Of a DNA stretch of 64,000 nucleotides, positions 26,663-34,554 are shown one piece after another (the stretch's first letter is position 1; each line of letters begins with the position of its first letter). Made by a program: the position numbers and the translations under genes. The DNA comes from Thiosocius teredinicola. Its GTDB lineage: Bacteria; Pseudomonadota; Gammaproteobacteria; Chromatiales; Chromatiaceae. The stretch is from positions 4,203,297-4,267,296 of the forward strand of contig NZ_CP019936.1 in the NCBI RefSeq assembly GCF_002009425.1, in the 5' to 3' direction. Under the pieces are notes generated by a model. The model was not told the DNA's origin. It ran no database searches and was given only the letters and a program-made list of their open reading frames with translations.

Positions 26663-26956
26663 ATGGCAACTGAAAACTACGGCATCGCACTAGGCATGAT
26701 CGAGACGCGTGGCTTGGTGCCCGCCATCGAAGCGGCAGACGCCATGACCAAGGCCGCAGAGGTGCGGCTGATCGGACGTGAATACGTCGGCGGCGGCTAT
26801 GTCACGGTGCTGGTCCGTGGCGAAACCGGCGCCGTCAACGCAGCAGTGCGTGCCGGTGCCGACGCCTGCGAACGCGTCGGCGATGGTCTGGTCGCGGCGC
26901 ACATCATCGCGCGTCCGCACCGCGAAGTTGAGCCGGTACTCGGCAACAACAAGTAA
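26663..26956 (+). CDS. csoS1A: Carboxysome shell hexamer CsoS1 (first copy)
   Basis: A 97-residue single BMC-domain protein, 'MATENYGIALGMIETRGLVPAI', 'VTVLVRGETGAVNAAVRAG' and 'AAHIIARPHREVEPVL'. Hexamers tile the shell facets and have a small charged pore. The ATG at 26663 is preceded by ACAGGAGA. The next gene encodes a near-identical copy; letter assignment (A/B/C) is by convention only. Confidence 0.96.
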   Translation: MATENYGIALGMIETRGLVPAIEAADAMTKAAEVRLIGREYVGGGYVTVLVRGETGAVNAAVRAGADACERVGDGLVAAHIIARPHREVEPVLGNNK

Positions 26957-26995
26957 CCCCAATAACAGACAGCTACTTCTAAACGGAGAAAGACA

Positions 26996-27313
26996 ATGGC
27001 AAGTGAAAACTACGGTATCGCCCTGGGTATGATTGAAACGCGTGGCCTGGTGCCCGCCATCGAAGCGGCAGACGCCATGACCAAGGCCGCCGAGGTGCGA
27101 CTGATCGGTCGTGAGTTCGTCGGCGGCGGTTACGTCACCGTGCTGGTTCGCGGCGAGACCGGCGCGGTCAACGCAGCCGTGCGTGCCGGTGCAGACGCCT
27201 GTGAGCGCGTCGGCGACGGCCTGGTAGCCGCACACATCATCGCGCGTCCGCACCGCGAGGTTGAGCCCGTGTTGCCGACCGGTGGTGCTTCCGACTCGAA
27301 GGCTGCGGCGTAA
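26996..27313 (+). CDS. csoS1B: Carboxysome shell hexamer CsoS1 (second copy)
   Basis: A 105-residue BMC protein almost identical to the preceding one over its first ~92 residues but with a longer C-terminal tail ('PTGGASDSKAAA'). DNA differences are spread over silent positions, so the pair is an old duplication kept similar by selection or conversion rather than an assembly repeat. The tail length resembles the CsoS1B type. Confidence 0.95.
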   Translation: MASENYGIALGMIETRGLVPAIEAADAMTKAAEVRLIGREFVGGGYVTVLVRGETGAVNAAVRAGADACERVGDGLVAAHIIARPHREVEPVLPTGGASDSKAAA

Positions 27314-27335
27314 CGCAGCCTGGGTGAACTGACCG

Positions 27336-27812
27336 ATGTTGACCGCACGGGCAGACGACAGGGTACTGGGTTACCTGGGCAGAGCGCTCAGCCTGGAACT
27401 CTCGGCAGTGCAGATGTACAGCACCCAGGCGCGACTTGTCGCGTCCTGGGGACTGGCCGATGCCGCCGCCCGTCTGCGCAACGAGTCGGAAGAGGAACTG
27501 CAACACGTGAACCGCATCATCGAGCGCATGCTTGCAACCGGTGTGGCTCCTAGCGCCTCTCAGCTCCGCCCGGTTCGCCTGGCCCGCGACCTGTCGTCGC
27601 TGCTGCAGATCAATCAGCAATTCGAGAGCGAATTGATCGAGCTGTATCGCAACGCTGTAAATCATTGTGCGCGTGTTGGAGACCACGATCATCGAACGTT
27701 TTTCGAGGCATTGCACGAAGACGAACGCTCGCACCACCAGGAGTTGTTGGGCTGGCAGGCCAGCCTGCAACCGGCGACGGCCGCCGCGAATGGACGACGC
27801 AGCTACCGTTGA
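27336..27812 (+). CDS. Carboxysome-operon bacterioferritin-like protein
   Basis: A 158-residue four-helix protein with ferritin-type metal ligands: 'LSLELSAVQMYSTQA', 'ESEEELQHVNRII', and 'EALHEDERSHHQELL'. Bacterioferritin-like genes are a regular member of proteobacterial cso operons but their role there is not settled; iron or redox buffering is possible. It lies 22 bp after csoS1B. The start codon ATG at 27336 has no strong ribosome site. Confidence 0.85.
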   Translation: MLTARADDRVLGYLGRALSLELSAVQMYSTQARLVASWGLADAAARLRNESEEELQHVNRIIERMLATGVAPSASQLRPVRLARDLSSLLQINQQFESELIELYRNAVNHCARVGDHDHRTFFEALHEDERSHHQELLGWQASLQPATAAANGRRSYR

Positions 27813-27837
27813 CACCCGTTATCGCAGGAGACAAACC

Positions 27838-28095
27838 ATGGCAACTGAATGGCAAGAACGCAACCGACCCAATCGCCTTGAGAAGCGCTACGAATTCGCC
27901 AACTACGATGCATTGCGCGATTTTCTAGATGCCGCGGCCGATCTGTCCGAGCGCGAGAACTACTACCCCGACATGGGTTTCGGCCGTGACTACGTGAACA
28001 TCACGATTCATGCGGACGACACCGACAAGTCGATCCTCCCGGCACAACGTGAGTTTGCCGGAGCACTCGACCAATTGCGCGGGGCCGCGGCCTGA
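27838..28095 (+). CDS. Pterin-carbinolamine-dehydratase-like RuBisCO assembly factor (acRAF)
   Basis: An 85-residue protein resembling pterin-4a-carbinolamine dehydratase ('RYEFANYDALRDFLD', 'GFGRDYVNITIH'). The dehydratase motif histidines are not retained as a set, as is known for the carboxysomal branch, which acts as a RuBisCO assembly chaperone (acRAF). I chose the ATG at 27838 after the GCAGGAGA site. It sits between the ferritin-like gene and mcdA. Confidence 0.85.
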   Translation: MATEWQERNRPNRLEKRYEFANYDALRDFLDAAADLSERENYYPDMGFGRDYVNITIHADDTDKSILPAQREFAGALDQLRGAAA

Positions 28096-28107
28096 CCGGC
28101 ATCCGTC

Positions 28108-28731
28108 ATGACCATCATCGCGCTGGCAGGCAACAAGGGTGGATCGGGCAAGACCACCCTGGCTATCAACCTGGCCAGCGCGCTGGCGCGGCGTGGCAGC
28201 GTGGTGTTGCTGGATGCAGATCCCCAGGGTTCGTGCGTTCACTGGTATACCGCTTGCGACGGCAATGGCCCGTTTGCAGTGTTTGCAGCGGCTGACGACC
28301 TCGATGCAATGCTCGATGCCAATAGAAACGGCAATGACTTCCTGCTGATCGACTGCCCACCGGCAGTGAACTCACCGCAGACCCTGACCGCTCTCTCGGT
28401 GGCCGACCAGGTGTTGATACCGGTGATGCCCTCACCCCTGGATATCTGGGCGGGCCTGCATGTCGAGCCGGTATTGCACCAGGCAAGAGAGAACAACCCC
28501 GCCCTCGAGGCGCTGCTGGTCATCAACCAGTTGGAACCACGCACCAAGCTGTCGAAGCTGGCGCGCCAGGCCCTGAATGAGCTGGGGCTGCCGACCGCCA
28601 CGACCGCGCTGCGGCGACGCGTTGCCTATCGACGGGCGATGCTGGAGGGGCGAAGCGTATTGGACATAGGCTCACGCGGCGCTGAAGCGGCCAGCGAGAT
28701 CGAACAACTGACCGAAGAACTGGTGAGATGA
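28108..28731 (+). CDS. mcdA: Carboxysome positioning ATPase McdA (ParA family)
   Basis: A 207-residue ParA-type ATPase with a deviant Walker A 'NKGGSGKTTLAINLA', Walker A' 'VVLLDADPQGS' and Walker B-like 'FLLIDCPPA'. In alpha-carboxysome organisms such ATPases bind the nucleoid and, with McdB, space carboxysomes along the cell. The next gene, two bases away, has the hallmarks of McdB, which supports this role over plasmid partition. Confidence 0.92.
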   Translation: MTIIALAGNKGGSGKTTLAINLASALARRGSVVLLDADPQGSCVHWYTACDGNGPFAVFAAADDLDAMLDANRNGNDFLLIDCPPAVNSPQTLTALSVADQVLIPVMPSPLDIWAGLHVEPVLHQARENNPALEALLVINQLEPRTKLSKLARQALNELGLPTATTALRRRVAYRRAMLEGRSVLDIGSRGAEAASEIEQLTEELVR

Positions 28732-28732
28732 C

Positions 28733-28936
28733 ATGACCGGCAAAGACAAGACCGAGGACCAGCTGCTTTCGAGCATTCGCAAGAACAAGCCCAGCGCGAC
28801 CGAGCCGACAGCACAAAAAACCACGAAAAAAGTAACGCCGCGCAAGAAGACCGTGTCGCGCGCCAAGCCCAAGCCGAGCGCGCAAGCCGCGAGCGGCGGC
28901 AATTACCAATCCGGGCGGCGCGTCTGGCCCGACTGA
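28733..28936 (+). CDS. mcdB: Carboxysome positioning adaptor McdB (alpha type)
   Basis: A 67-residue, Lys/Thr/Ser-rich, probably disordered protein ending 'YQSGRRVWPD'. The short length, basic low-complexity body and single C-terminal Trp fit the alpha-McdB family, which links McdA to the carboxysome. It begins two bases after the mcdA stop. Confidence 0.88.
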   Translation: MTGKDKTEDQLLSSIRKNKPSATEPTAQKTTKKVTPRKKTVSRAKPKPSAQAASGGNYQSGRRVWPD

Positions 28937-29060
28937 GGGCCGATTGCGAATCCCTGAAGATCACAGGTTTGCCCGCCGTCTTTCAGATAGGAAGATGTGA
29001 GGCACGACGAGAACACGTAATTCAGTGGGGACGAAGCAAAGCCCCTCGGGAGTTAGGAGC

Positions 29061-30104
29061 ATGCCCTACAGCGAGCCCGGTTACACGCCACCCGCGGCAA
29101 TACCGGAATTTCTGATACGCCACACCACGCTGCGCCAGTTGCAGATATTCGAGGCGATCGTGCGGCTAGGCAGCTTCACGCGCGCCGCTGAGGAACTGTT
29201 TCTGACCCAACCCACGGTATCGATGCAGACCAAGAAGCTGTCCGACGCCATGGGACTCCCGCTGTTCGAGCAGATCGGGCGCAATGTTCGGCCTACCGAG
29301 GCCGGCATGGAACTGTACGAATCCTGCCGCAAGATCTTCGAGAACCTGGCCAACCTCGAGATGAAGATGTCCGATCTCAAAGGCATCCGACGCGGTCGAC
29401 TGCGCCTCGGCGTTATCACCACGGCCAAGTACTTTGCCCCCGAGATCCTCGGTGAGTTCTGCAAGGCCTACCCCGGCATCGAGGTCGCACTGAAGGTGTC
29501 CAACCGCGACCGTATCCTCGAGCGGCTCAGCGCCAACGAGGATGACCTCTACATCATGGGTCAGGCACCGCACGACCAGACCGACATCCAGGCCTATCCG
29601 TTCTCGCCCAACCCGCTGGTGGTGATGGCGCCGCGCGATCATCCCTTGGTTGGACAAAAGAGCATTCCACTCGCGCGTATCGCCGAAGAGCCGCTGATCC
29701 TGCGTGAGCCGGGATCGGGTATCCGCGACGCCACCCTACGCCTGTTCGATCAACACGGCCTGCGCCCCAAGGTGCGTATGGAACTCGGCAGTAACGAGGC
29801 GATCAAGCACGGCATCGTCGGTGGCCTCGGCCTCTCTGTGCTGTCGTTGCACACGCTCGCACTGGAAGGCCCGGACGGCCCCGTGGCACTGCTTGACGTC
29901 GAAGGCTTCCCGATCATGCGCCAGTGGTATCTGGTGCACCCCAAGGGCAAGGAACTGTCACTGGTCGCCAAGGCTTTCCTCGAGTTCGCCCTGGATATAG
30001 AGCCGCAGATGCGTGAGCAGATGCAAAAGGCCTGGCCAAGCATGACCGAGGTGCTGAAGGCGATGAAGCCATCCGGGCCGGGCCCGGAGAAAGCCGAAAC
30101 CTGA
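29061..30104 (+). CDS. cbbR: LysR-type regulator, CbbR-like
   Basis: A 347-residue LysR-type regulator. The winged helix-turn-helix covers 'LRQLQIFEAIVRLGSFTRAA' and 'TQPTVSMQTKKLSDAMG', followed by a co-inducer domain with 'RLRLGVITTAKYFAPEIL' typical of CbbR. I chose ATG 29061 with TTAGGAG upstream. CbbR proteins activate Calvin-cycle genes in response to metabolites. Unusually it lies at the downstream end of the operon on the same strand instead of divergent from cbbL, so it could be co-transcribed with its targets. It ends at a strong terminator. Confidence 0.9.
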   Translation: MPYSEPGYTPPAAIPEFLIRHTTLRQLQIFEAIVRLGSFTRAAEELFLTQPTVSMQTKKLSDAMGLPLFEQIGRNVRPTEAGMELYESCRKIFENLANLEMKMSDLKGIRRGRLRLGVITTAKYFAPEILGEFCKAYPGIEVALKVSNRDRILERLSANEDDLYIMGQAPHDQTDIQAYPFSPNPLVVMAPRDHPLVGQKSIPLARIAEEPLILREPGSGIRDATLRLFDQHGLRPKVRMELGSNEAIKHGIVGGLGLSVLSLHTLALEGPDGPVALLDVEGFPIMRQWYLVHPKGKELSLVAKAFLEFALDIEPQMREQMQKAWPSMTEVLKAMKPSGPGPEKAET

Positions 30105-30133
30105 ATTCGAACCCTTACCAGGGCATCCAATTT

Positions 30134-30159
30134 GTGGCCGTTTATCGGCCACTTTTTTT
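30134..30159 (+). terminator. Rho-independent terminator after cbbR
   Basis: GTGGCCG-TTTAT-CGGCCAC forms a perfect 7-bp stem with a 5-nt loop followed directly by seven T residues, 30 bp after the cbbR stop. This is the clearest intrinsic terminator of the window and marks the end of the ~10-kb carboxysome unit. Confidence 0.95.
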
Positions 30160-30540
30160 GCGCGGTGCGAGCGCATGCCGCGTACGCGCGCACGATGAAC
30201 TCGCGAGCGTCTTGCGGCGCGCCGCGGCTGTGCCGATGGTTGCATTGATTGCTCGAACTCAGCCAAGCGATCGACATATAAATCGCGCTTGATCGGACCA
30301 TCCGACGCACGCCGGACCCTTGCAGCGATGTATCGACCCGAAGCTTGGAATCCCGACCGCACCCGTACTCAACGGTGGGTCAAGCAAGATGATAGCAATA
30401 CCCTTGCCCAGCGCCTTGCCGGCAACCCATTTTCCCTGCGCAAATTCATGTTATGCCGTTGATTCCGGCGTGCTAGCTTGCCTCGCTGCCGCAATTGCGG
30501 GGCATGGTTTGATCAAAAGCATGCTTGGAGGAGAGTAAGA
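30160..30540. other. Intergenic region before the dsrE-like gene
   Basis: A 381-bp stretch between the terminator and the secreted DsrE-like gene. It should hold that gene's promoter. A TTGGAGGAGAGTAAGA ribosome site lies at its right end. I see no gene in it. Confidence 0.5.
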
Positions 30541-31044
30541 ATGCTGAAAATAACACTAATGGCGGCCGGACTTATGTTGACCATGATCGGTTCTGTGCAG
30601 GCACAAGAGGCTTTCGACCCGGGCGTCCCGGCGCCGAAGGTTGCCGGTGACTACTACGATGGCGCCGAGAAAACGGTGTTCCACGTCAGCGAAACCCGCG
30701 ACGAGAAAGGCTACTTGGGCATTCTCGGCAACGTCAACAATTACGTGAAGGCCTTGCAGGCCACCGGCAAGAAGACAGACGCGGTCATCGTGATGAATGG
30801 CGATGGTCTCGGCATGTTGCAAATGGCAAAAGAGATCGAGCTCGAGGCAGAGGCGAAACTGCCCGGACGCATCACCGCGATGAAAGAAAGCGGGGTCAAG
30901 TTTCTGGTCTGCTACAACACGCTGGTCGGCCGCAAGATCGCTTTCGAGGATCTCTACGACGCGCATGAGGGAGACATCATCCCGTCCGGCGTCGCCGAGG
31001 TGGGACGACTACAGGCGATGGGCTATCGCCTGCTCAAACCTTGA
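30541..31044 (+). CDS. Secreted DsrE-family protein
   Basis: A 167-residue protein with a signal peptide ('ITLMAAGLMLTMIGSVQAQ', cleavage after the AQA-like site). The mature part has the DsrE/DsrF fold pattern: 'TDAVIVMNGDGLGML', and a single Cys in 'VKFLVCYNTL'. Cytosolic DsrE proteins relay sulfur in sulfur oxidisers; exported relatives of this size are common next to sulfur or redox genes but uncharacterised. The ATG at 30541 has a strong GGAGGAG site. It is monocistronic, ending at a large hairpin. Confidence 0.82.
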   Translation: MLKITLMAAGLMLTMIGSVQAQEAFDPGVPAPKVAGDYYDGAEKTVFHVSETRDEKGYLGILGNVNNYVKALQATGKKTDAVIVMNGDGLGMLQMAKEIELEAEAKLPGRITAMKESGVKFLVCYNTLVGRKIAFEDLYDAHEGDIIPSGVAEVGRLQAMGYRLLKP

Positions 31045-31070
31045 TGACTTCTTGAGCAACTGAGAAGACG

Positions 31071-31104
31071 CGGGCCGGGCGATGCTCCGTCATCGGCCGG
31101 CCCG
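31071..31104. terminator. Bidirectional hairpin between convergent genes
   Basis: A 14-bp stem with one mismatch (CGGGCCGGGCGATG / CATCGGCCGGCCCG) and a 6-nt loop lies between the convergent DsrE-like and ParA-like genes. No T-run is present on either side, but the stability and position suit transcription termination from both. Confidence 0.65.
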
Positions 31105-31120
31105 AATGCATTGACGCGCC

Positions 31121-31882
31121 TCAGGTTGCCGCGTGCAACTGGATAACGTCGGCTGAAGCTTCGTTACCCGGCACAGCCTGGGGGATCAGATCGGCAACCT
31201 GATTCAGCTGTTGCTGCCAGCGACCATACCAGGCTTTGGCGCGTTGACGATCCAACACCGACAGGCAATCGCCTTCGACGCGATTCGCCGCCGCCCAGAA
31301 GCTCAGATTCTTCCAGTCGATATTGGTCATGACGTTGTCATCGAGCTTCGCCAGATCGATGACGCGCGCGCCGCGTGCCTCGGCCTGGGTCTTGGCTTGC
31401 GAACGATCGAAGAAGGCGTCGAAGTTGCTGCCGCGACCGTGGTTGCGAACAACGACAAACGATACGCCACGATGATCGGCGAAATCGTCGATCACGCGCT
31501 GCAGCAGATCGACGGAATTGCGGCTGCCGTCGGTCACGTGCCAGATGGTAACCGGGATATCCAGTTCATCGGCCAGTTCGAGTACACCGCTATCCTGTAC
31601 CCAGCTCTGCAGCGCGCTGGCGCTCTGAGCCGGCAGATCGACCAGTACCACCTGATCGGCGTCCATCGCGGACAGCAGAATGCCATCAGCACTGGCGTTG
31701 TCGCGCAGGTTCAGCGGCTTGGTGTAGTCGGTATAGAAACGCAACAGGTCGCCATGCGATTGATCACCATCCAATGCCACGAATGGCTGGTTGCGATCGA
31801 TGAATACCTGCGCAAGCAGACGCGCCACGGTGGACTTGCCGACACCGCCCTTCTCACCGCCGACGAGATGAATATGGCTCAT
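31121..31882 (-). CDS. ParA/MinD-family ATPase of unknown role
   Basis: A 253-residue P-loop ATPase with 'GGEKGGVGKSTVARLLAQ' and 'VVLVDLPAQSASAL'. The nucleotide-binding region resembles the ParA/CobQ family, but the C-terminal half is unlike McdA or plasmid ParA and matches the type often labelled mobilisation or conjugal ATPase. I chose the ATG at 31880-31882 just before the first strand. No ParB-like partner follows. It may be a second positioning ATPase linked to the carbon-concentrating genes, but its neighbourhood is the only hint. Confidence 0.78.
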   Translation of the reverse strand: MSHIHLVGGEKGGVGKSTVARLLAQVFIDRNQPFVALDGDQSHGDLLRFYTDYTKPLNLRDNASADGILLSAMDADQVVLVDLPAQSASALQSWVQDSGVLELADELDIPVTIWHVTDGSRNSVDLLQRVIDDFADHRGVSFVVVRNHGRGSNFDAFFDRSQAKTQAEARGARVIDLAKLDDNVMTNIDWKNLSFWAAANRVEGDCLSVLDRQRAKAWYGRWQQQLNQVADLIPQAVPGNEASADVIQLHAAT

Positions 31883-32164
31883 GACCCTATGCTCCTTGAT
31901 GGTGCCTTGCACCAATATAGTTCATTGATTTAACGAGGTTTTCTGCATCCGGCCGGACCGAAGGCGGGCGGATTATACCGATCGTTTATAACAAGGCTAG
32001 AAGCAAAACACGGCTTTGGTAAATCCGAACGGTGAGCGAGATCAAACATCGGTCAATCCGCTCGCCGCCGGAACAGCTTTCAGCCATGCGCCGAATGCGG
32101 CTTGCAGGCGCGAATGCAGTTGGGTTTATCCGGGTTGCGGGGCGCACCGAGCCGCAGCGTGCGG

Positions 32165-32749
32165 CTAACCGACCCTGCGCTGAGGCATCAGCGTTTGCGG
32201 CTTCGGCAAACGCCGTGTCTTCTCCAACATGCGCAACGTGGAGAGGTTGTTGTTGTAGCGCGGCACGTCGGGCAGATCGACCCAGGCGACGGCGTTCGAT
32301 TCGTGGCTGCCGGGGATATCGAGGCGATCGTCGATCTCCACCAGAAACCGCATATCGTAGTGTCTGTGTTGTGGCCCACGTTCGCTATGTGGAATGGTGT
32401 GCACGTCAACATCGAACAACGCGCTGCTTACCAGATGGATATGTTCCGCCGGCAGGCCCGTCTCTTCCTGGGTCTCACGCAGTGCGACGCGCAGAATGTC
32501 ATGGTCGTTGTCGGCATGCCCGCCCGGTTGAAACCACTGAAAGTGTTTGCCGTGATGCAGCAACAGCACCCGGTCGCGCGCCGGGTTGACAACCCACACA
32601 GAACCCGTGATGTGCCCCGCCACCAACTCGCGATCGAAGCAATCGGGATGTTGCTCGATGAAGCGTAGCGCGCGGGCAACATAGCCGGCCTCCGTATTGA
32701 ACGGTGTGCGGTAGTGCAGAAGCAAGCCGATCAAGGTGGACCGATGCAT
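32165..32749 (-). CDS. Nudix hydrolase downstream of csoS1D
   Basis: A 194-residue protein with the Nudix box 'GGHADNDHDILRVALRE' followed by 'TQEETGL' and a preceding 'FQWFQPGG'. The N-terminal ~45 residues are helical. The start codon lies 2 bp after the csoS1D stop, so the two are co-translated. A housekeeping role against damaged nucleotides, or removal of inhibitory sugar phosphates or nucleotides in the carboxysome context, is conceivable; the substrate is not readable from sequence. Confidence 0.85.
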   Translation of the reverse strand: MHRSTLIGLLLHYRTPFNTEAGYVARALRFIEQHPDCFDRELVAGHITGSVWVVNPARDRVLLLHHGKHFQWFQPGGHADNDHDILRVALRETQEETGLPAEHIHLVSSALFDVDVHTIPHSERGPQHRHYDMRFLVEIDDRLDIPGSHESNAVAWVDLPDVPRYNNNLSTLRMLEKTRRLPKPQTLMPQRRVG

Positions 32750-32751
32750 GC

Positions 32752-33384
32752 TCAGGTCCCCGCCGGGTTCTGTATCGCAGCGATGGCCGCTGCTGCCGCT
32801 TCGTCGACATCGCCCTCGCTGCCGGCCAGCGTCAATCGACCATAGGCCCCGACGGCGCGTACATCGATCAACGTGATATTGGCGGCCTTTTCAGCCTGGT
32901 TGGCGGCATACACGATATAGCCGGCCGGTTCGGTTTCGAGGATAAACATACTCTGCCCCGGCAGAATCATTGAGCCTCGTCGATCCTGGCGGTTGATCAG
33001 CACCGTATGATCCGGCGTCATGCCGCGAATGATTTCCTGCCAGGCGATGCGACACGGCTCCCTGTGTTCCTGGCGCGCACCCATGCGGTTAAGCAGGATG
33101 CGCCCTGCTTCGACAACATCGCTTTGGTCGCGCTGGTGGATAACCATTGAACCGTAGGCACGTTCCACGACCTGCTGCGCCAGGTGCACGCGGGTCGACT
33201 TCAATGCAATGTCGGTCAGGCGGTGTACCGCCATACCGGGCGACACCTCAACCCAGAGGCACGCATCCCCGGGCACAGGCAGAAAGCCCTGCGATACGGT
33301 CGCCATGTACTCGGCGAGCTGTGGCTGCAGCGAGTCGATGTACACATAGGTGCGCAGCGAGATATTGCCGATGTTTGCCTGCAT
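32752..33384 (-). CDS. csoS1D: Tandem-BMC shell protein CsoS1D
   Basis: A 210-residue pseudohexamer-forming protein with two BMC domains. '[15 protein letters not shown]', '[20 protein letters not shown]' and '[11 protein letters not shown]' match CsoS1D, with the Glu74-Arg75 pair that gates the large pore; the second domain ends '[17 protein letters not shown]'. It would form double-layered, gated trimers that pass RuBP and 3-PGA. I chose the ATG at 33382-33384 by homology; the frame stays open to 33426. It is encoded apart from the main operon, on the opposite strand, as in some other proteobacteria. Confidence 0.93.
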   Translation of the reverse strand: MQANIGNISLRTYVYIDSLQPQLAEYMATVSQGFLPVPGDACLWVEVSPGMAVHRLTDIALKSTRVHLAQQVVERAYGSMVIHQRDQSDVVEAGRILLNRMGARQEHREPCRIAWQEIIRGMTPDHTVLINRQDRRGSMILPGQSMFILETEPAGYIVYAANQAEKAANITLIDVRAVGAYGRLTLAGSEGDVDEAAAAAIAAIQNPAGT

Positions 33385-33469
33385 ACCGCTTACCGACCCC
33401 GCAACCGGCCGCGGCACGACCTGCATCGTTCAGCAAAGGCGGCGATGCATCGCTCGCCGCGCGCATCGG

Positions 33470-33769
33470 CTAGGGTTGATGCACCACGAACGAGAAACGA
33501 CTGTGGAACGAATAATCTTCGATCTGCAGCCGCACGTGATGGTCCGCGTGTTCCTCGCAGCAACGGTTGAGATCGCTGAACAGGCGGTGCGGGTCTCCGC
33601 CGTAACAGCGTGGCGTTCCCCAGACTTCCCACTTGGTATAGCGTGGTGCAAGCTGTTCGGTGTGCTCGATACAGATCACACAGCCCTTGCGCAGGCAATG
33701 GCCGATCTGCGACAGCACGCGATCGCGATTGCTTACATCGTGTTCGGCGGCACTCGCTGACGATGTCAT
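33470..33769 (-). CDS. Free-standing RuBisCO small-subunit-like protein
   Basis: A 99-residue protein that aligns almost without gaps to CbbS of this window (residues 19-99 against CbbS 31-110): 'QI' (21-22), 'IEH' (34-36), W47-W50-P53, 'DHHVRL' (76-81) and 'FVVH' (94-97) all fall at the same spacing, offset 12-13. It lacks the N-terminal 'FLPKLT' arm of CbbS. It has six Cys (25, 30, 33, 55, 70, 71) against two in CbbS. A CAGGAG site precedes the ATG. It is first in a unit with csoS1D and the Nudix gene. It could bind or cap RuBisCO, similar to the small-subunit-like domains of CcmM in beta-carboxysomes; this is inference. Confidence 0.85.
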   Translation of the reverse strand: MTSSASAAEHDVSNRDRVLSQIGHCLRKGCVICIEHTEQLAPRYTKWEVWGTPRCYGGDPHRLFSDLNRCCEEHADHHVRLQIEDYSFHSRFSFVVHQP

Positions 33770-34554
33770 GTGTGAAGCTCCTGCTTGTTGTCGGTTGCAC
33801 AAGCACAGCGTCTTTTACAGGCAGACACTGCATTAGGTGTGGCAGGTTAGCCACCCCGACGAAGCAGGAATAATCGATATCGGCACCCGCGGCCGGGCGC
33901 CCTTGTCTATGCTCGATAGATGCCAGACGACCCATCGACCGGGCCAATGGCAAGCGTGCATGAACTCGCGAGAATCGCACGACGACAGCCAAACCGTGTC
34001 ACACGACAATGCCGGCAGGCATGGTGTCCCACCGTACGTTGCAGGTGGTCGGTTCGGGGTGGTGCATGGAAATTCTCCGCTTTTGGCTTGCGGACAGTTA
34101 TAAGCGCGTCGCCTCTTTGTTAAAAACAGATACTTTCGATCTAACCCATCGACGATTATCAATCATTGGTTTGCCCGCCTGGCGCGAGCCGTCGATGAGC
34201 GCCTTATAACCCCACCGATCAGTGGCATTTGCCTCAAGGGCCGTGGGCTCAAGGCGCGGCGAGATTGCAACTGTCGGCACCTGTGCACGAGATGCACCCG
34301 GACTACGCGTTGACTGTAGTCATTGGCAATCACGTATCGACGAAAGCCTATCGAAAGAATTCGAATTATCGAATTGTTTTGTCAAAGCACGCTCGCAAGA
34401 CTCTGCCACGTGACGGTTTGGCGGTGAGTTCAATGCACGGGCAACACACAATACGAGCGCGGAAAAGACTGACGAGCGCCACCGCGATGGCGACACAAGT
34501 CACTGCGCGTTGCGCTGCAATCACCCATTGGGCACGGCCATTGAGGTGTGCGCG
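33770..34554. promoter_or_regulatory. Divergent regulatory region between the csoS1D unit and the dab operon
   Basis: A 785-bp stretch, locally AT-rich around 34090-34170 and 34350-34385. It must carry promoters for both divergent units. It contains an inverted repeat at 34358-34375 and two TTATAA boxes near 34098 and 34204. Open frames in it have poor codon character and I do not accept any as genes. Confidence 0.55.
34358..34375. promoter_or_regulatory. Inverted repeat upstream of the dab operon
   Basis: AATTCGA-ATTA-TCGAATT is a perfect 7-bp dyad ~180 bp upstream of the DabB-like start, in an AT-rich island. It looks like a dimeric-regulator operator. LysR-type control by CbbR or a CO2-responsive relative (CcmR-like) would be expected but is not shown. 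Confidence 0.4.

Noticed and set aside
26663-27313. Possible assembly duplication of csoS1
   Set aside because: The two copies differ at many silent positions and in their C-terminal tails, so they are true paralogues.
33833-34162. A 109-codon minus-strand frame upstream of the small-subunit-like gene
   Set aside because: Poor codon character, in an AT-rich promoter region, with no recognisable motif.
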